Below are positions 1 through 7,725 of a stretch of 21,274 nt of DNA, in pieces. The notes under the pieces were generated by a model that was given only the letters and a program-made list of their open reading frames with translations, was not told the origin of the DNA and made no database searches. The first letter of the stretch is position 1. Each line of letters begins with the position of its first letter. Source of the DNA: CAZCFB01 sp964511535 (lineage in GTDB: Bacteria; Myxococcota_A; Polyangia; GCA-2747355; CAZCFB01); the NCBI GenBank assembly GCA_964511535.1, contig CAZEFW010000166.1, positions 1 to 21,274 on the forward strand, given 5' to 3'. A program made the translations under genes and the position numbers.

Positions 1-199
1 CCCGCTTGGCCAGCTGGTGCATCTGGCGCTGGTTCTCCTCGTAGGCGAAGTTGTCATGCCACACGGAGGAGTCGCCCGAGCCGGCCGCGTCCTCGTTGGA
101 GTCGCAGACCGCCTTGTACGCCCCCCGAGCCGCGGCGATGCGCTGGCGGAGCCGCTTGATGCCGTTGGGGGTGAAGAGGTACCTGCCGTTCATATTCAT
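1..199 (-). CDS. GreA/GreB-like transcription factor, N-terminal part (runs off window)
   Basis: Only the first 66 residues are in the window. They begin MNMNGRYLFTPNGIKRLRQR and continue as a charged helix, followed by a turn with GDSSVWHDNFAYEENQ and a second helix. This helix-turn-helix with an acidic tip resembles the GreA/GreB coiled-coil arm, which enters the RNA polymerase secondary channel; in GreA the tip reads GDxSENAEY. The match is by pattern only and the FKBP-like C-terminal domain cannot be seen. I chose the ATG at 199 because it forms an ATGA overlap with the stop of the upstream kinase gene and sits 7 nt after an AGGAGG. An ATG at 205 is too close to that ribosome site. It is the third gene of a coupled minus-strand operon. 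It could instead be an unrelated small coiled-coil protein. Confidence 0.55.
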   Translation of the reverse strand, partial: MNMNGRYLFTPNGIKRLRQRIAAARGAYKAVCDSNEDAAGSGDSSVWHDNFAYEENQRQMHQLAKR

Positions 200-780
200 A
201 GCCATGCCTCCTGATGGGCCACGGGGTCGTGTACGCCCGCGGCTATCCGCTGCTTTATGAGACTCGCCTGCGCGGCGGGATCTGACAGGTGGGTGCTCAC
301 CGCGGGCAGCAGGGTCAGCCCCAGGTCGCTAGCCCAGGCGCAGGCTTCTCTGCCCACCTGGATGAAGAAGTCCAGGTCGCCCGGCTCGTGCTGCCGTCGG
401 GCGAGGACCGCCCGGGGCGCCGTGACCGGCTGCACCAGCACATCCTGGCGCTGGCAGGACGCGATGACTCGAGGCAACGCGTCCCGCGCCACGCCGGGGC
501 TCCGGGCGGCGGCGTAGGCCAGGTTTCCCGGGTGCCATGTCTCCACCACACGGCTCCGCCCGTCCGACCAGGCAGCGTCCCGCCGGAGCTCCCTGCGGAA
601 GACCTCCCGGTCGAACGCGTCCTGGCTGCCCTCTGCGGTATCACCCGCCGAGCGCCAGGTTGTATCACAGGCCAGCTCCCAGCCCACCTCGCTGTGGAAT
701 GGCAGCTCCAGGCAGCGGGCCAGCGCGCGCCCGAGAGTCGACTTGCCTGCGCCATGCGGACCAATGAGCACGATGTTCAT
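196..780 (-). CDS. small P-loop kinase (nucleotide-kinase-like), 194 aa
   Basis: The protein opens with a Walker A loop at once (MNIVLIGPHGAGKST, residues 1-15, K13, S14), which is typical of nucleotide and shikimate-type kinases with a single P-loop domain. An Arg-rich stretch around QPVTAPRAVLARRQHEPGD fits a lid or phosphate-binding region. The length (194 aa) fits small nucleotide kinases; the substrate cannot be told from the sequence. The ATG at 780 lies 5 nt after AGGAGG and forms an ATGA overlap with the stop of the radical SAM gene, so translation of the two is probably coupled. Longer in-frame extensions upstream run inside the radical SAM gene and lack support. By position it may phosphorylate a substrate or product of the radical SAM enzyme; this is inference. 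Confidence 0.75.
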   Translation of the reverse strand: MNIVLIGPHGAGKSTLGRALARCLELPFHSEVGWELACDTTWRSAGDTAEGSQDAFDREVFRRELRRDAAWSDGRSRVVETWHPGNLAYAAARSPGVARDALPRVIASCQRQDVLVQPVTAPRAVLARRQHEPGDLDFFIQVGREACAWASDLGLTLLPAVSTHLSDPAAQASLIKQRIAAGVHDPVAHQEAWL

Positions 781-1706
781 GCGGCCTCCTTTTGAAAATG
801 TCTTGTTATGGCTTCGCCCAGCGTGGCCACGTCGCTGCCAGGAAGGGAGCGAACGTCTATGGAGAGGTCCGGCCGGTCCATGCACAGCTGGAGCCTGCCC
901 GTCGGGCTCAGGCGGACGGCGAAGACGCCCTCCCGGCAGATGCCTCGTTTGGGGCACCGGTCACACGCTCGCCAGGGGGCAACGTCGCCGAGGTGCTGGT
1001 CCTTGATCTCCACGCGGAGCCCGTCGGACCAGAGCAGGTGGGTAGTGGACAGGCTGTGCGGATCCTCGTCGATCAATCGCCGCTCCGGCGTGCCTCGCAG
1101 GCCGGCGAGCACCTGCTCCAACACCTGCGGGCCCAACTCCGCGTTGGACAGGTCGTCCAGCAGCCCCACCACAAGCGGCTTGTCCGCGGCCCACTCCAGC
1201 AGCTCGGCCAGGTCTTCCTCCACCATCCGCCCGGTGTAGACATAGTTGACCTTCAGCAGCGCGCCCAACTCCATCAGCCGCCCGAGAAACGCCGCGCGTC
1301 GCCGGTGCATGCGCGCTGTGCCGCCGCGGATGGCGAAGTCACCCGGCCGCCAGCCGTGGACCGAGACGTTACAGCGCGTGAGACCGGCCTGGATGCATCG
1401 GTCGAGCACCGACCGCCTGACCACGCCGGAGCTGATGGCCGAGATGTCGAGGACGGGGTGGCGCCGGCGCAGCGCGGAGACGACCTCGTGCAGCCCGCGA
1501 TAGAGGAACGGCTCGCCGCCGAGGAACTTGACCTTCCTCACGCCGGCGCCGACGCAGGCCGACACGGCTCGCAGCAGGTCTTTGGGAGAGAGCCCTCTGG
1601 TGCCGCCGGATCCGCCGCTGAAGCCGCCCTCTTCATGACAGTAAGGGCAACTCAGGGGACAAGCTTCGGTGAGAACGACGCGAAGGTAGCTGACCGCCTT
1701 TTCCAT
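777..1706 (-). CDS. MoaA-like radical SAM enzyme with C-terminal Cys cluster, 309 aa
   Basis: The N-terminus has the radical SAM cluster motif CPLSCPYC (C16, C20, C23; CxxxCxxC), followed by the SAM-binding GGEP (residues 63-66) and a TIM-barrel-like series that includes CNVSVHGW. The C-terminus has a second Cys group, CDRCPKRGIC (C248, C251, C257), and a later C275. This may bind an auxiliary Fe-S cluster as in MoaA and SPASM-type enzymes, although the spacing differs from MoaA. The ATG at 1706 was chosen because the catalytic domain begins at once; only a weak AGG-type ribosome site precedes it. It is the first gene of the radical SAM, kinase and Gre-like operon. The N-terminal sequence is closer to MoaA than to viperin (CNYKCGFC in viperin). 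The substrate is unknown and no gene name is justified. Confidence 0.85.
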   Translation of the reverse strand: MEKAVSYLRVVLTEACPLSCPYCHEEGGFSGGSGGTRGLSPKDLLRAVSACVGAGVRKVKFLGGEPFLYRGLHEVVSALRRRHPVLDISAISSGVVRRSVLDRCIQAGLTRCNVSVHGWRPGDFAIRGGTARMHRRRAAFLGRLMELGALLKVNYVYTGRMVEEDLAELLEWAADKPLVVGLLDDLSNAELGPQVLEQVLAGLRGTPERRLIDEDPHSLSTTHLLWSDGLRVEIKDQHLGDVAPWRACDRCPKRGICREGVFAVRLSPTGRLQLCMDRPDLSIDVRSLPGSDVATLGEAITRHFQKEAA

Positions 1707-1806
1707 ACCTGAAGGACAGGAGCGGAACGCAAGATCTGACGGCGGGCGGTATTTTGAGAAGGCAGGCAGAGTTCGAACCCGCGAGCGGCGCGCGCCAACC
1801 GGGCGC

Positions 1807-1835
1807 TTCATTCGCCTGGCCGGGTGCCGTATCAT
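1807..1835 (+). promoter_or_regulatory. candidate sigma-70-type promoter of the four-gene operon
   Basis: In the 163-bp divergent region (1707-1869) there is TTCATT at 1807-1812 and TATCAT at 1830-1835, with a 17-bp spacer. Transcription would start near 1842 and give a leader of about 28 nt that includes the GGGAGGG ribosome site at 1857-1863. The -35 match is only partial, so this is a candidate. The core GTATCAT recurs upstream of the gene at 10490. Confidence 0.35.
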
Positions 1836-1869
1836 CTCCCTTTCATGTACCCACTTGGGAGGGTGCCAA

Positions 1870-2976
1870 ATGCCAGACGGCCATGCGGCCCATGTCCGGG
1901 AGGCGATCGATAAGATTCGCCAGGGGGACCAAAAGGTCGGCTTTCGCCGCCTGCTGGAGGACATCTTCATCGACGTCGAGACTGGCGTCGCCAGGGTTAC
2001 CGGGGAGACCACCAGCGATGCCATGTCCGGCATCGTGGAACGGTTCCTCCACGAGAAGCTCGACGAACCGGATTTCCTGAATTCCCTCTACTGCTCGGAG
2101 CGGCCCCACGCGTTGGCCCACCGATCGGCGATCAACTTCGCCATCTCCTGCCAGCGCGCGTCCAGGGATGTCATGGACCGGGTGGTGACCCCGCCAGGTC
2201 AGGACGCTGACGGCGATGAAGCCGGGGCCAACGACCTGCTGGACTGGGCTGCCGCAAGCCGCGACGACGCGCCGAATCGAGAGCTGGACCCAGAGCAGCG
2301 CCTCGCCGACCGTGACACGAAGGACTTCATGATCAACTGGCAGCGCGCCTTGAAGAGCCTGAGCTTCGACGCCGCGCTGCTGGTGGGGGTGCTCTTTATC
2401 GAGCGCAGCCCTCTGAGCGAGGAGCAGGTCGCGCACCTTGCCCACACGACCGGTCGGACCGAACAGGAGGTCCTGGCGATGCTTGAGGCGCGCGCGCACC
2501 GCCAGCGGCACAAGCGGGACGAAGCCGCCGGGCGACTGGTCAAGCACCAAAGCGCGCTGCTTGAGATTCAACGGCGCAAGGAGCTGGTGCTGCTGGCCAT
2601 GCGCAACCTGGGGGACGATCCCGTGGGCCCGCTGGAGGAGATCGACGACGCGCTGAGAGAGCGGCTCAACAGGAGCTTCGGCGCGCCGCTGAGCGGAGCG
2701 ACCCCGGGACAGCGCCGCATGTATATCAGCTACCTCCACAAGCGCATGATTAGCCTGGCTCGGCTGATCCAGGAGGACCAACAGCGCCTGGAAGATCCTC
2801 TGCCGGCTGGCCAGGAGTATGAGGATCTGGCCGACATCCTTGGGGAGATCTCCGCCCCCTGCAATGCGAGGGAGCGGCGCCGGGTCATCAACAGGGTGAC
2901 GAGGCGGGTCCTGCGGACCCTTGCGACGCTGCGGCAGCGCGCCGCCGTGTATGGAGGGGGCGCCGATGACCAATAG
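1870..2976 (+). CDS. sigma-70-like regulatory protein (atypical), 368 aa
   Basis: This is a soluble, charged, largely helical protein with no membrane segment. Residues about 139-206 (LDPEQRLADRD ... LSFDAALLVGVLFIE ... SEEQVAHLAHTTGRTEQEV) have the layout of sigma factors: an acidic DPE linker, a helix, then a helix-turn-helix like region 4. They are followed by an Arg/Lys-rich helix (about 207-246), a pattern I associate with divergent sigma-70-family proteins of Myxococcota. The C-terminal 60 residues are very basic. Family assignment is by pattern and is uncertain; another DNA-binding regulator is possible. The ATG at 1870 follows GGGAGGG with 6 nt spacing; a TTG at 1855 in the same frame lies before that site and is unlikely. 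The stop lies 11 nt inside the next gene, so the pair is coupled. As first gene of the operon it may regulate the operon or be held in check by its partners. Confidence 0.55.
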   Translation: MPDGHAAHVREAIDKIRQGDQKVGFRRLLEDIFIDVETGVARVTGETTSDAMSGIVERFLHEKLDEPDFLNSLYCSERPHALAHRSAINFAISCQRASRDVMDRVVTPPGQDADGDEAGANDLLDWAAASRDDAPNRELDPEQRLADRDTKDFMINWQRALKSLSFDAALLVGVLFIERSPLSEEQVAHLAHTTGRTEQEVLAMLEARAHRQRHKRDEAAGRLVKHQSALLEIQRRKELVLLAMRNLGDDPVGPLEEIDDALRERLNRSFGAPLSGATPGQRRMYISYLHKRMISLARLIQEDQQRLEDPLPAGQEYEDLADILGEISAPCNARERRRVINRVTRRVLRTLATLRQRAAVYGGGADDQ

Positions 2977-4567
2977 CGCGCCGTGGGTCGTGACCCACCA
3001 CAACATCGGGACCCTCAAGCTCAGGGGCTTCAAGAAGGGCAAGAGCCGCTGGGAGCACGCGCGGAAGCACTATCTCAACCCCACCGAGCGGTGGGAAGAG
3101 CTGGCCCAGGCGCCCCTCCCCGAGCAGCAGCGGTCCGCGCTGCGAGCGCTGGGGCACGGCCACATGAGCGACATCGAGGCTCTGGTGGCGGACCTGCGCA
3201 CGCGGGAGGTGCTGATCCAGGCAGCGGTACCCTATGTCGACGCCACGCGGGAGGCCATGGTCGATCGTAAGATCCTCGGGGCGGAGCGCACCCGCCGGGA
3301 TGGGATCCGTTGCGTCTGCATGGTCTCGGCGCATGGCGTGTTCGCCGCTTTTTCAGCAGGCAACCCGTCACATCTGTTCACATCGTTTCGTCCAACCCCA
3401 AGAGGCCTCAGGGGGAGGCCCAACCGGGCGCTGTTTACTCAGGCGGCGCTGCGCCACCTTCAGCGACTGCTCCAGGGGGCCGCGCCTGCCAGGGGGAGGG
3501 GCGCGCGCAAGGGGAGCACAGGAAGGAAAGGAAAGAAGATGCACGGGCATCACAAATACCTGGCCATGGCGCTGGAGCGCGCCCTGGACAACGGCGTCAA
3601 CGGGCCAGACGAACTGCTGGACATGATGATCAGCGGCGAGGAGCTCCGACGCGCGCTGTTCATGAGCGCCGACGAGGAGGCGGGCGAGGAGCGCGGGCTG
3701 CTGCATCGCTATGACGCGCAGCTGGCCAGCTACGGCGGCGAGTTGCCGCAGGGGCTGGACGCAACGCTGGACGGGGCGCTGGACGATCTGGCGGCGCTGG
3801 CAGCCGCGGAGCCGCGGCTCGAGGACGAACACCACGACAACGAGCGATGCCTGGCGGGCGTGGAGGAGGTGCTCTCCGTGGCTGCAGGGCTGCATCGCGC
3901 CGGCAAGCTGGACGGCGAAGCCGTGGCCAGCCTCGCCGAGCGAGCCGCGCGCGGGGTGGCGCAGCTCGCCGCGGAGCTGCCCGCGCTGTGGGAGCTGTCT
4001 CTGCGCCGCCTGGAAGCCCAGGGCGTCGATCCGGATCTGCCCGGGCTGCTCGCCTTTCTCGAGCCGCTGGCTGATTATTCCAGCGAGCGGCTCGAGGTGC
4101 GACGCGCCGCCAACCTGATGCCCGCCGAGCGGCGGCGCGCAATGATCGATGCGGCGGTGGAGCACCTCGCCGCCGAGAGCGTCCTGGACCGGTTGAAGCA
4201 GTGGCTCACCGAATTGGGCGATGTTGTGGTCCCGGCGCCCGCAGGCCTGGCGCAGGAGTCATACGATGCCGGCGCGGCCGGGGCGCTCGCCGACCGCGAG
4301 ATCATCCTGGAGCGTGATGGTTTCTGCGTGCTGCGCACCGGGGCGCAGCTCGAGCTGCTCGTCTCCGGGCCACACCGGAAGGTGGAGGTCCCGGGCGCGC
4401 GGCTGGCGGACGGGACCGCGCTCGTGGTGGCGCAGCCGGCGGACGATCACGCCATCGTGGAGCTCGGCCCTGGTGCGCTCCCAGGCGCCCGCATCCAGCT
4501 GCATGTTCGGCTGGACAACGCCGACCTCGACTTCCCGGAGATCACGCTGACCAACGGTACGACATGA
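2966..4567 (+). CDS. unrecognised 533-aa protein of the Lon-protease operon
   Basis: I do not recognise this family. Residues 1-165 look like one compact domain, with His/Arg-rich elements (WEHARKH near 29-35 and FTSFRP near 138-143) that faintly resemble BECR-fold ribonucleases such as phage barnase-like domains; this is a weak impression. A very basic linker (about 173-191) follows. A long helical region rich in Ala, Leu and Glu (about 195-415) comes next, and a small strand-rich domain closes the protein (about 440-528). There is no signal peptide or membrane helix. The ATG at 2966 follows GGAGG by 8 nt and overlaps the sigma-like gene by 11 nt; its own stop makes an ATGA overlap with the protease gene. 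From context it could be an anti-sigma factor, a toxin, or the substrate of the adjoining protease; none of these is shown by the sequence. Confidence 0.7.
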   Translation: MTNSAPWVVTHHNIGTLKLRGFKKGKSRWEHARKHYLNPTERWEELAQAPLPEQQRSALRALGHGHMSDIEALVADLRTREVLIQAAVPYVDATREAMVDRKILGAERTRRDGIRCVCMVSAHGVFAAFSAGNPSHLFTSFRPTPRGLRGRPNRALFTQAALRHLQRLLQGAAPARGRGARKGSTGRKGKKMHGHHKYLAMALERALDNGVNGPDELLDMMISGEELRRALFMSADEEAGEERGLLHRYDAQLASYGGELPQGLDATLDGALDDLAALAAAEPRLEDEHHDNERCLAGVEEVLSVAAGLHRAGKLDGEAVASLAERAARGVAQLAAELPALWELSLRRLEAQGVDPDLPGLLAFLEPLADYSSERLEVRRAANLMPAERRRAMIDAAVEHLAAESVLDRLKQWLTELGDVVVPAPAGLAQESYDAGAAGALADREIILERDGFCVLRTGAQLELLVSGPHRKVEVPGARLADGTALVVAQPADDHAIVELGPGALPGARIQLHVRLDNADLDFPEITLTNGTT

Positions 4568-6390
4568 TCCGCGACCACATCGCCAGGGTTCTGCGCGAGG
4601 GGCTCCCTGTCCAGGGCGTGAGGTGGTTGCGCCGCTGCCTGCGTGAGGGCGATCCAGTGGCCCGATCGATCATGCACGGGCTGGTGGAAAGCCAGGAGTT
4701 TCCGGTCTTGCCCGGGGACACCGAGGAGGCACGCTGGCTCCAACAGCGGGCAGGGGCGCCATTGCCCGGGGCCGAAGTGAGGGCAGGGGCCTACGCCCTG
4801 GGGACAGTGCCAGGGCCCACCCCGGGTGACCGCATCGGCTGCGTGCGGTGGGTCTCGTTCGAGCACGGCAGCATGCTCCCGAAGCACGAGCTGTTCTTCG
4901 GGGTGGAGGCGGCGTACCGGTGGCTCATCGCCCATGACGCGACGTCCCGGGGGCAGGGCACCTGCAGCGTGACGTTGCGCCGGGCTGACCGCCCCGAGCA
5001 GCACATCGCCAGGGACGCCCGGCGGAAGAGCGCCGGGCTCGCCGCGGCCCTGGCCACGGCCATCGGCATCAAGAACATGCACAACGAGACGCCCGGCCTG
5101 GCCATCGCAGCCACGGGAGAGGTGAACAGCACCGGCGACGTACTGAAGGTGGACAACCTCGCGGTGAAGCTGAAGGCGCTGGTCAGGGAGGCGCCCCATA
5201 TCCGGACCGTGTGCATCCCACAGGTAAACGCCCAGCAGGTGCCGGGGGGCCTCCCCTCCGAGCTGGAGGTCGTCCCGGTGGGTAGCATCGGGGAAGCGTT
5301 CGAGAAGGTGCTGAACCTCACGGGGATCAGGCCCGCCGGCCCGGCTCTGCGAGCAGCATCGGCGGCGCCCTCCGAGGACCTGTACGAGGCCGCCCTTGCC
5401 ATACCCCTGGGCGGCGGCGATGACGGCAGCGCCTTCTCGGCGCGCCTGTTGCGCTGCGTCCAGTTACATGACTGCTTCTGGGATCAGACCCCGCCCGGGT
5501 GGCGAAGAGAGGTCAAGACGAAGTACTACAGCTACTTCGGCAGGCTCCACCGGACCGCACCGCCCCACTTCCTCAGGGCGACCCAGGACATCCTCGCATG
5601 GCGCCCTCACGAGGGTAAAAGCCTCCCCGCCGTGTACACCCTGGAGAGCCACCTGCTGCGCGATCGCACCCGCGCTCGGCACGACGGCCTGAACCTGACC
5701 CTGGAGTCTGTGGACCTGATCCCGTTCAACAGCCTGGGGGCGAGAGTGGGGATGCTCGGCTTCCGGTTCCGTGGGTCGGACTGCACTGTCGGCCAGTACC
5801 TGCGGTGGGCCGCCGCGCGCGCCGCGCTCGGCAAGCTCGAGTTGCGCGATGCCAGAGGCAACCCCCCGGTGCTCACCCTGGGTGGCCTGTTCGAGGCCAT
5901 GGAGCATGCTGTGCTGAAAGGCGCCGAGCTGGACCTCGAAGCAGCGACCCGCCCCATCTCCCTGGGAGATCTCTCGTTCACCCAGTGCATGCTGCTGCCG
6001 AAAGATCATCCATGGCCAGAGCCTGGGGCAGAGCCAGCAGATCCGGTTTTTGAGCTTGCCTGGAGGCTGCTTGCCACCCAGTCGCGGCCACGCCCCGGCT
6101 ACCCCAAGGGGAGCGAAAAGAGCCTGCTCCTGTGGGATCACCCGGACGCCAAGTTGACCCGATTTGCGATGCACCGCTCCGGCTTCTCTGTCCTGTCCCA
6201 CGCCTCGGATGAGTTCAACCGCACCAGCAAGTTCGCCATCGTGGACAAGGCGCTGTACCTGCAGTGGCTCGTGGTCACCGAGATGAGGAACCTGGGCCTC
6301 GACCCGAAGCTGCTGTATCGGGCCCACAAGCAGGAAGTTCGCGCCCAGTTTGCCAGGCGCTGCTGGGAGTTCCTGGAGGATCAGGAGTGA
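4564..6390 (+). CDS. ATP-independent Lon-type (S16) protease domain fused to unknown C-terminal half, 608 aa
   Basis: Residues about 90-255 match the Lon proteolytic domain. RRKSAGLAAALATAIG carries the catalytic Ser (S156) in the SAG context of Lon. GLAIAATGEVNSTGDVLKV corresponds to the conserved TGEI...G.VLPV strand pair, and DNLAVKLKAL places K202 where Lon has its catalytic Lys (Lon: GGLKEKLLAA). The Ser-Lys spacing is 46 residues against 43 in E. coli Lon. TVCIPQVN and ELEVVPVGSIGEAFEKVL complete the fold. No Walker A or AAA+ module and no Lon substrate-binding domain are present, so activity would not depend on ATP. The C-terminal half (about 275-608), soluble and without a family I recognise, may sense a signal or select the substrate. 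The start forms an ATGA overlap with the upstream gene, and the stop overlaps the GTG start of the HD gene. Confidence 0.8.
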   Translation: MIRDHIARVLREGLPVQGVRWLRRCLREGDPVARSIMHGLVESQEFPVLPGDTEEARWLQQRAGAPLPGAEVRAGAYALGTVPGPTPGDRIGCVRWVSFEHGSMLPKHELFFGVEAAYRWLIAHDATSRGQGTCSVTLRRADRPEQHIARDARRKSAGLAAALATAIGIKNMHNETPGLAIAATGEVNSTGDVLKVDNLAVKLKALVREAPHIRTVCIPQVNAQQVPGGLPSELEVVPVGSIGEAFEKVLNLTGIRPAGPALRAASAAPSEDLYEAALAIPLGGGDDGSAFSARLLRCVQLHDCFWDQTPPGWRREVKTKYYSYFGRLHRTAPPHFLRATQDILAWRPHEGKSLPAVYTLESHLLRDRTRARHDGLNLTLESVDLIPFNSLGARVGMLGFRFRGSDCTVGQYLRWAAARAALGKLELRDARGNPPVLTLGGLFEAMEHAVLKGAELDLEAATRPISLGDLSFTQCMLLPKDHPWPEPGAEPADPVFELAWRLLATQSRPRPGYPKGSEKSLLLWDHPDAKLTRFAMHRSGFSVLSHASDEFNRTSKFAIVDKALYLQWLVVTEMRNLGLDPKLLYRAHKQEVRAQFARRCWEFLEDQE

Positions 6391-7247
6391 GCGGGGCCAA
6401 AGCAGGACCACAGGAACATCAAGCGGCGCTGCGGGCCGAGCGACTGGTCCTGGAGCACTTGCCACGCCTGGCGCGCGCGCAAGTGGAGCGGCGGCCCGAA
6501 AATGAAAACCTGTTTAACAACCTCGACGACCCGGCCGAGCATGACCTGAAGTGGCACCAGTACGGCATCATCACCCACTCCGCGCTGTTCGGCGCGGCGT
6601 ATCGCTCCGAGGCCGCGAAGTACCTTGCCGCCTGGGGCTTCGCGGCCGCTGTGCGGACCAAGCTCGCGCAGAGCGTCGACGGCATGAGCAAAGCGCAGCT
6701 GTTGCATGTCGTCTTCCCCCTTCACGACCTGGGCAAGTTCGCCCGCAGGATGAAGCAAGAGGATGGCGGCCTGACGCGCGACTACAAGGGCCACGAGGCC
6801 TGGGGGGAGCAGATCATCAGGGCGCCAGGGACGGTGCGGAGGTTCCTGCAAGAGCAGCTCGCGCTCACCGAGCTGCAGATCGACTACGTGGCGAGGTGCG
6901 TGGGGCTACACTACGAGCTGGGTAAGGTGCGGGACGCCGCCAAGCAGAGCGAGCGAGGCTTCTCCATGGCCTTTTCGCGAAGCGTCGCTTGCGCCGAGAC
7001 CGCGCGCAACATCGCTGCAGCTTGCCCGACGTTCAGCGAAGAGATCGGCCTGTTGTTCCTGTGCGACAACCTCGCCAAGACCGACGTGAAGATCGAGGCC
7101 GCCAGCGACGACGACATCGCGCGGCAGGCCGAGGACATCAGCAGCGCGCTGAAATCTCGCGGGCTGCCCGCGGCGCTCATCGCCGCCATCATGCAGCGGC
7201 CCGTGAGCTTGGCCGTGGCCAGGGCCTACTTCCGCGCGGTGCTGTAG
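6387..7247 (+). CDS. HD-domain metal-dependent phosphohydrolase, 286 aa
   Basis: The protein has the series of metal ligands of the HD superfamily: H64 (YGIITHSALFG), H113-D114 (VVFPLHDLGKFARR), H136 (YKGHEAWG), H175 (CVGLHYELGK) and D227 (LLFLCDNLAKTD). HD enzymes remove phosphates from nucleotides, cyclic nucleotides or RNA ends; the substrate here is unknown. I chose the GTG at 6387 because it makes a GTGA overlap with the protease stop, lies 7 nt after GGAGG, and starts the protein shortly before its conserved part. An ATG at 6264 gives a longer frame but would run deep inside the protease gene. As last gene of the operon it could make, or more likely destroy, a nucleotide signal read by the protease partner; this is inference. 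No clear terminator follows. Confidence 0.8.
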   Translation: MSGAKAGPQEHQAALRAERLVLEHLPRLARAQVERRPENENLFNNLDDPAEHDLKWHQYGIITHSALFGAAYRSEAAKYLAAWGFAAAVRTKLAQSVDGMSKAQLLHVVFPLHDLGKFARRMKQEDGGLTRDYKGHEAWGEQIIRAPGTVRRFLQEQLALTELQIDYVARCVGLHYELGKVRDAAKQSERGFSMAFSRSVACAETARNIAAACPTFSEEIGLLFLCDNLAKTDVKIEAASDDDIARQAEDISSALKSRGLPAALIAAIMQRPVSLAVARAYFRAVL

Positions 7248-7269
7248 CTCACGCAGCCGGGCCTTCGCT

Positions 7270-7425
7270 TCAGTTGGCGGCACACTCGAAGATCGCCTCG
7301 GGCTCGATGTCGAGGACAAAGAGCAGGTCCGCGTTGGGGCCCAGGTAGATGGCGGCCAGGACCGCGCGCCCCGCGCCTGACCGATCATCCACGTCCGGCG
7401 CGGACGCCGGGGCTGCGGAGATCAT
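7270..7425 (-). CDS. possible small protein or 3' gene fragment, 51 aa
   Basis: The frame reads as a plausible protein end (GRAVLAAIYLGPNADLLFVL ... EPEAIFECAAN). The only in-frame ATG is at 7425 and it lacks a good ribosome site. The frame stays open on the minus strand upstream to a stop at 7536-7534, so it may be the tail of a gene whose front was lost. No family is recognised. Confidence 0.22.
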   Translation of the reverse strand: MISAAPASAPDVDDRSGAGRAVLAAIYLGPNADLLFVLDIEPEAIFECAAN

Positions 7426-7452
7426 GCTCGCGGACCTGGGGCCCAACTCGAA

Positions 7453-7725
7453 ATGATGCCAGGACCACCCCCATTCGCCCGCCGCTTCACGGCCCTCGCC
7501 GCAGGCCTTGCCGCTGCGGCAAGCGGCCGCTGTTCATCTCGCGAGCATCCCGCGGCCACTTCCCCCGCGGAGGACTTCGCCGAGGTATTCATGGCTTACT
7601 TGCGCGTTGGCGGAGACATCCATCGGTTCCGCGAGCGGCGAGGCGTTTCCCGCAAGCTGCGCTTCGTTCGATGGCTGGCATCAGAGGTTCAACGGCGCGG
7701 CTGGACAAAAGGTGATGCTCGCTGA
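7453..7725 (+). pseudogene. possible 3' remnant of a metallopeptidase-like gene
   Basis: The last 45 or so residues (PAEDFAEVFMAYLRVGGDIH, then RFRERRGVSRKLRFVRWLAS) look like genuine coding sequence. EDFAEVFMAYL resembles the segment after the zinc ligands in several secreted or toxin-type metallopeptidases, where an E/D-FAE motif gives a late metal or structural contact. The front part of the frame (Ala- and Pro-rich, low complexity) does not look coding, no HExxH precedes it, and no ribosome site supports the ATG at 7453. I therefore read it as the 3' piece of a broken gene. A small intact protein of 90 aa is the alternative. Confidence 0.3.

Noticed and set aside
777..1706. Reading the radical SAM and kinase pair as a prokaryotic viperin with its nucleotide kinase
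   Set aside because: The cluster motif CPLSCPYC and surrounding residues are MoaA-like, and a second C-terminal Cys group is present that viperins lack; the parallel is only in gene order.
1740..1800. GGGTTCGAACTC on the minus strand near 1768-1784, resembling a tRNA T-loop or a tRNA-end attachment site
   Set aside because: The T-stem needs two G-U pairs and no matching acceptor, D arm or anticodon arm was found upstream on that strand; a chance match or at most a remnant.
777..2033. Long N-terminal extension of the radical SAM frame (start at 2033)
   Set aside because: The extension crosses the divergent promoter region and the front of the plus-strand sigma-like gene, and has no ribosome site; the conserved domain begins right after the ATG at 1706.
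1843..3042. 399-aa open frame on the minus strand opposite the sigma-like gene
   Set aside because: It is the antisense shadow of a GC-rich gene; the plus frame has a strong ribosome site, coupled neighbours and a sensible protein.
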